DNA of 6,520 nucleotides. It comes from Treponema sp. Its GTDB lineage: Bacteria; Spirochaetota; Spirochaetia; Treponematales; Breznakiellaceae. Of this stretch, positions 5,911 to 6,520 are shown piece after piece. The stretch spans positions 1 to 6,520 of the forward strand of contig JAISFT010000207.1 in the NCBI GenBank assembly GCA_031263435.1. Reading direction: 5' to 3'. The first letter of the stretch is position 1, and each line of letters begins with the position of its first letter. The translations under genes were made by a program, and so were the position numbers. A model generated the notes under the pieces. It searched no databases. It had not been told where the DNA came from and worked only from the letters and a program-made list of their open reading frames with translations.

Positions 5911-6075
5911 CCGCCGGACCCCGGCCGGATAATCTTCGGGAAACAGCCGTACAGGGAAGCGGCCAACGAACTTACCAAGGCGTGGAATACCGGGCACACG
6001 GAGAACATAGCCACCATTCATGCCGACAGCCGTGCCCCCATGCTGGCCAAAACCGTACAAATGGGGTATAGTTAG
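5911..6075 (+). pseudogene. Fragment of a TrbB/VirB11-type conjugation ATPase
   Basis: In the frame starting at 5911 the reading is RIIFGK (from 5926), then REAANELTKAWNTGHTENI and ATIHADS, ending in TAG at 6073-6075. TrbB/VirB11 secretion ATPases carry the block RIIVGEVRG...LLKAWNTGHPGG.ATIHAN, covering the Walker B region and the conserved His-box. The match in order and spacing is good, but the Walker A region is absent, the 'GEVRGGEA' core is altered to GKQPYREA, no start codon or ribosome site is seen, and the stop is early. A -RPD- just before, in another frame (about 5918-5930), hints at a frameshift. I read this as a decayed remnant of an integrative conjugative element, lying between V-ATPase D and the right-end genes. 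Confidence 0.6.
6044..6072 (+). promoter_or_regulatory. Possible promoter for the 50-residue protein/GNAT pair
   Basis: TGGCCA at 6044-6049 (4 of 6 matches to TTGACA), a 17-base spacer, then TATAGT at 6067-6072 (5 of 6 matches to TATAAT). Transcription would start near 6079, 10-15 bases before the ATG at 6092. The site overlaps the end of the TrbB-like remnant. Confidence 0.4.
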
Positions 6076-6091
6076 TTCATCGGAGAAGATC

Positions 6092-6244
6092 ATGGGAACA
6101 AAGGTTAAGCCGGTACAGCCGACAGAGATAAAAGACAAGAAAATCATCCGGGAAATCATTGCCCAGATCCGCCAACCCATATCGCCGGAAGCGAAGAAAC
6201 GGCACGAAGAAGAAGAAAGGCATATCAGGAAATTTTTCAAGTAA
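6092..6244 (+). CDS. Small charged 50-residue protein, candidate partner of the GNAT gene
   Basis: It begins MGTKVKPVQPTEIKDKK and ends in a very charged, probably helical tail (SPEAKKRHEEEERHIRKFFK at 31-50). GGAG lies about 6 bases before the ATG at 6092, which supports this start over an in-frame ATG at 6020. Residues 12-28 could form another helix (KDKKIIREIIAQI). No signal peptide, membrane segment, Cys pair or clear DNA-binding motif is seen. Its stop lies 7 bases before the GNAT start, and the GNAT gene has no close ribosome binding site, so translation of the two is probably coupled. By position and size it could be an antitoxin, although it is far shorter than the ribbon-helix-helix DUF1778 antitoxins normally paired with GNAT toxins. 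I do not recognise the family. Confidence 0.68.
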   Translation: MGTKVKPVQPTEIKDKKIIREIIAQIRQPISPEAKKRHEEEERHIRKFFK

Positions 6245-6251
6245 CAAAAAT

Positions 6252-6520
6252 ATGCCAATTACATTCAGCAGACTAAGCGGCAGCAAGGATTTTCGTCTTG
6301 AACCCTTATCTCCGTCCGTGCCTCTCACGGATTTTTTTTGTTCCGTAGACGAATACAATGTGTATCTTTATGAGGATGCGTTACGCTCCCGGAATGATCA
6401 TATTGCCCTTACCTGGCTTTTACGTGAGCGGTCTACCGGGGAAATAGCGGCATATATGTCCCTTATCGCGGATGCGATCAAGCTTTCGATTGCCGAAAAA
6501 GAACTGCATAATCTCAACTA
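6252..6520 (+). CDS. GNAT-family N-acetyltransferase, N-terminal part (runs off the window)
   Basis: The frame from the ATG at 6252 is open to the window end (89 full codons). Features of small toxin-like GNATs are visible: FFCSVDEYNVYL at 28-39, corresponding to the 'F.C....L..FL' start of the family; DALRSRNDHIALTWLL at 42-57; and the beta-strand GEIAAYMSLIADAIKL at 63-78, matching '.G.IVGY.SL..D.I'. The acetyl-CoA-binding Q/R-x-x-G-x-G/A loop would come after the window end, so activity cannot be judged. Relatives such as TacT/AtaT acetylate charged tRNAs, but others act on small molecules or ribosomal proteins, and the substrate here is unknown. Base composition is less GC-rich than in the minus-strand genes, consistent with horizontal acquisition. 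A terminator-like hairpin lies within the coding region at 6315-6339. Confidence 0.72.
   Translation, partial: MPITFSRLSGSKDFRLEPLSPSVPLTDFFCSVDEYNVYLYEDALRSRNDHIALTWLLRERSTGEIAAYMSLIADAIKLSIAEKELHNLN
6315..6339 (+). terminator. Terminator-like hairpin inside the GNAT coding region
   Basis: TCCGTG (6315-6320), loop CCTCT, CACGGA (6326-6331) and a run of eight T (6332-6339). This is a short but perfect 6-bp stem followed by a U-tract, about 65-90 bases into the GNAT gene. It may cut transcription after the 50-residue gene and lower GNAT expression, or be a chance result of the codons for SVPLTDFF. Confidence 0.4.

Noticed and set aside
5693..6017. Minus-strand open frames upstream of V-ATPase D
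   Set aside because: Low-complexity Gly/Pro/Arg-rich translations of the GC-rich hairpin region with no ribosome site or motif.
6077..6358. Minus-strand open frames rich in Phe/Leu opposite the 50-residue and GNAT genes
   Set aside because: They are antisense to better-supported plus-strand genes with a ribosome site and GNAT resemblance.

Overview
The window looks like a piece of a GC-rich spirochaete chromosome, most likely a Treponema of the termite-gut type. This is an inference from gene content: V-type ATPase subunit D, a J-domain protein, methionine aminopeptidase and HtrA lie together on one strand, and a mutL end faces them. No species can be fixed from the sequence alone.

Layout. 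Bases 1-351 (+) hold the 3' end of mutL (mismatch repair). Bases 352-867 are non-coding: a strong bidirectional terminator between two near-identical 18-base direct repeats, then a roughly 370-base palindromic, MITE-like element with a perfect 43-base inverted repeat inside it. Six genes follow on the minus strand, read from right to left: V-ATPase subunit D (5645-5022), a UspA-like protein that overlaps it by 4 bases (5025-4540), a small flavodoxin-fold-like protein (4524-4117), a J-domain protein (4056-3280), map (3269-2463) and htrA (2376-868). The first three form one tightly packed unit ending in a terminator-like hairpin. That hairpin touches the start codon of the J-domain gene. The J-domain and map genes are 10 bases apart. 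htrA has its own -10 box and a good ribosome binding site at its second ATG.

Bases 5646-6091 carry no intact gene. They hold a GC-rich array of C-run/G-run hairpins and then a decayed fragment of a TrbB/VirB11-type conjugation ATPase. From 6092 the composition becomes less GC-rich. A 50-residue charged protein is followed after 7 bases by the 5' part of a GNAT acetyltransferase that runs off the window. This right end looks like accessory DNA next to a truncated conjugative element.

Functionally, the minus-strand genes cover ion-motive force (V-ATPase D), stress response (Usp) and protein maturation and quality control (J-protein, Met removal, envelope protease). The most unusual parts are the palindromic element, the terminator/start-codon overlap, the lone V-ATPase D gene beside a conjugation remnant, and the small protein/GNAT pair, which could be a toxin-antitoxin system with an atypical antitoxin and a terminator-like hairpin inside the presumed toxin gene.
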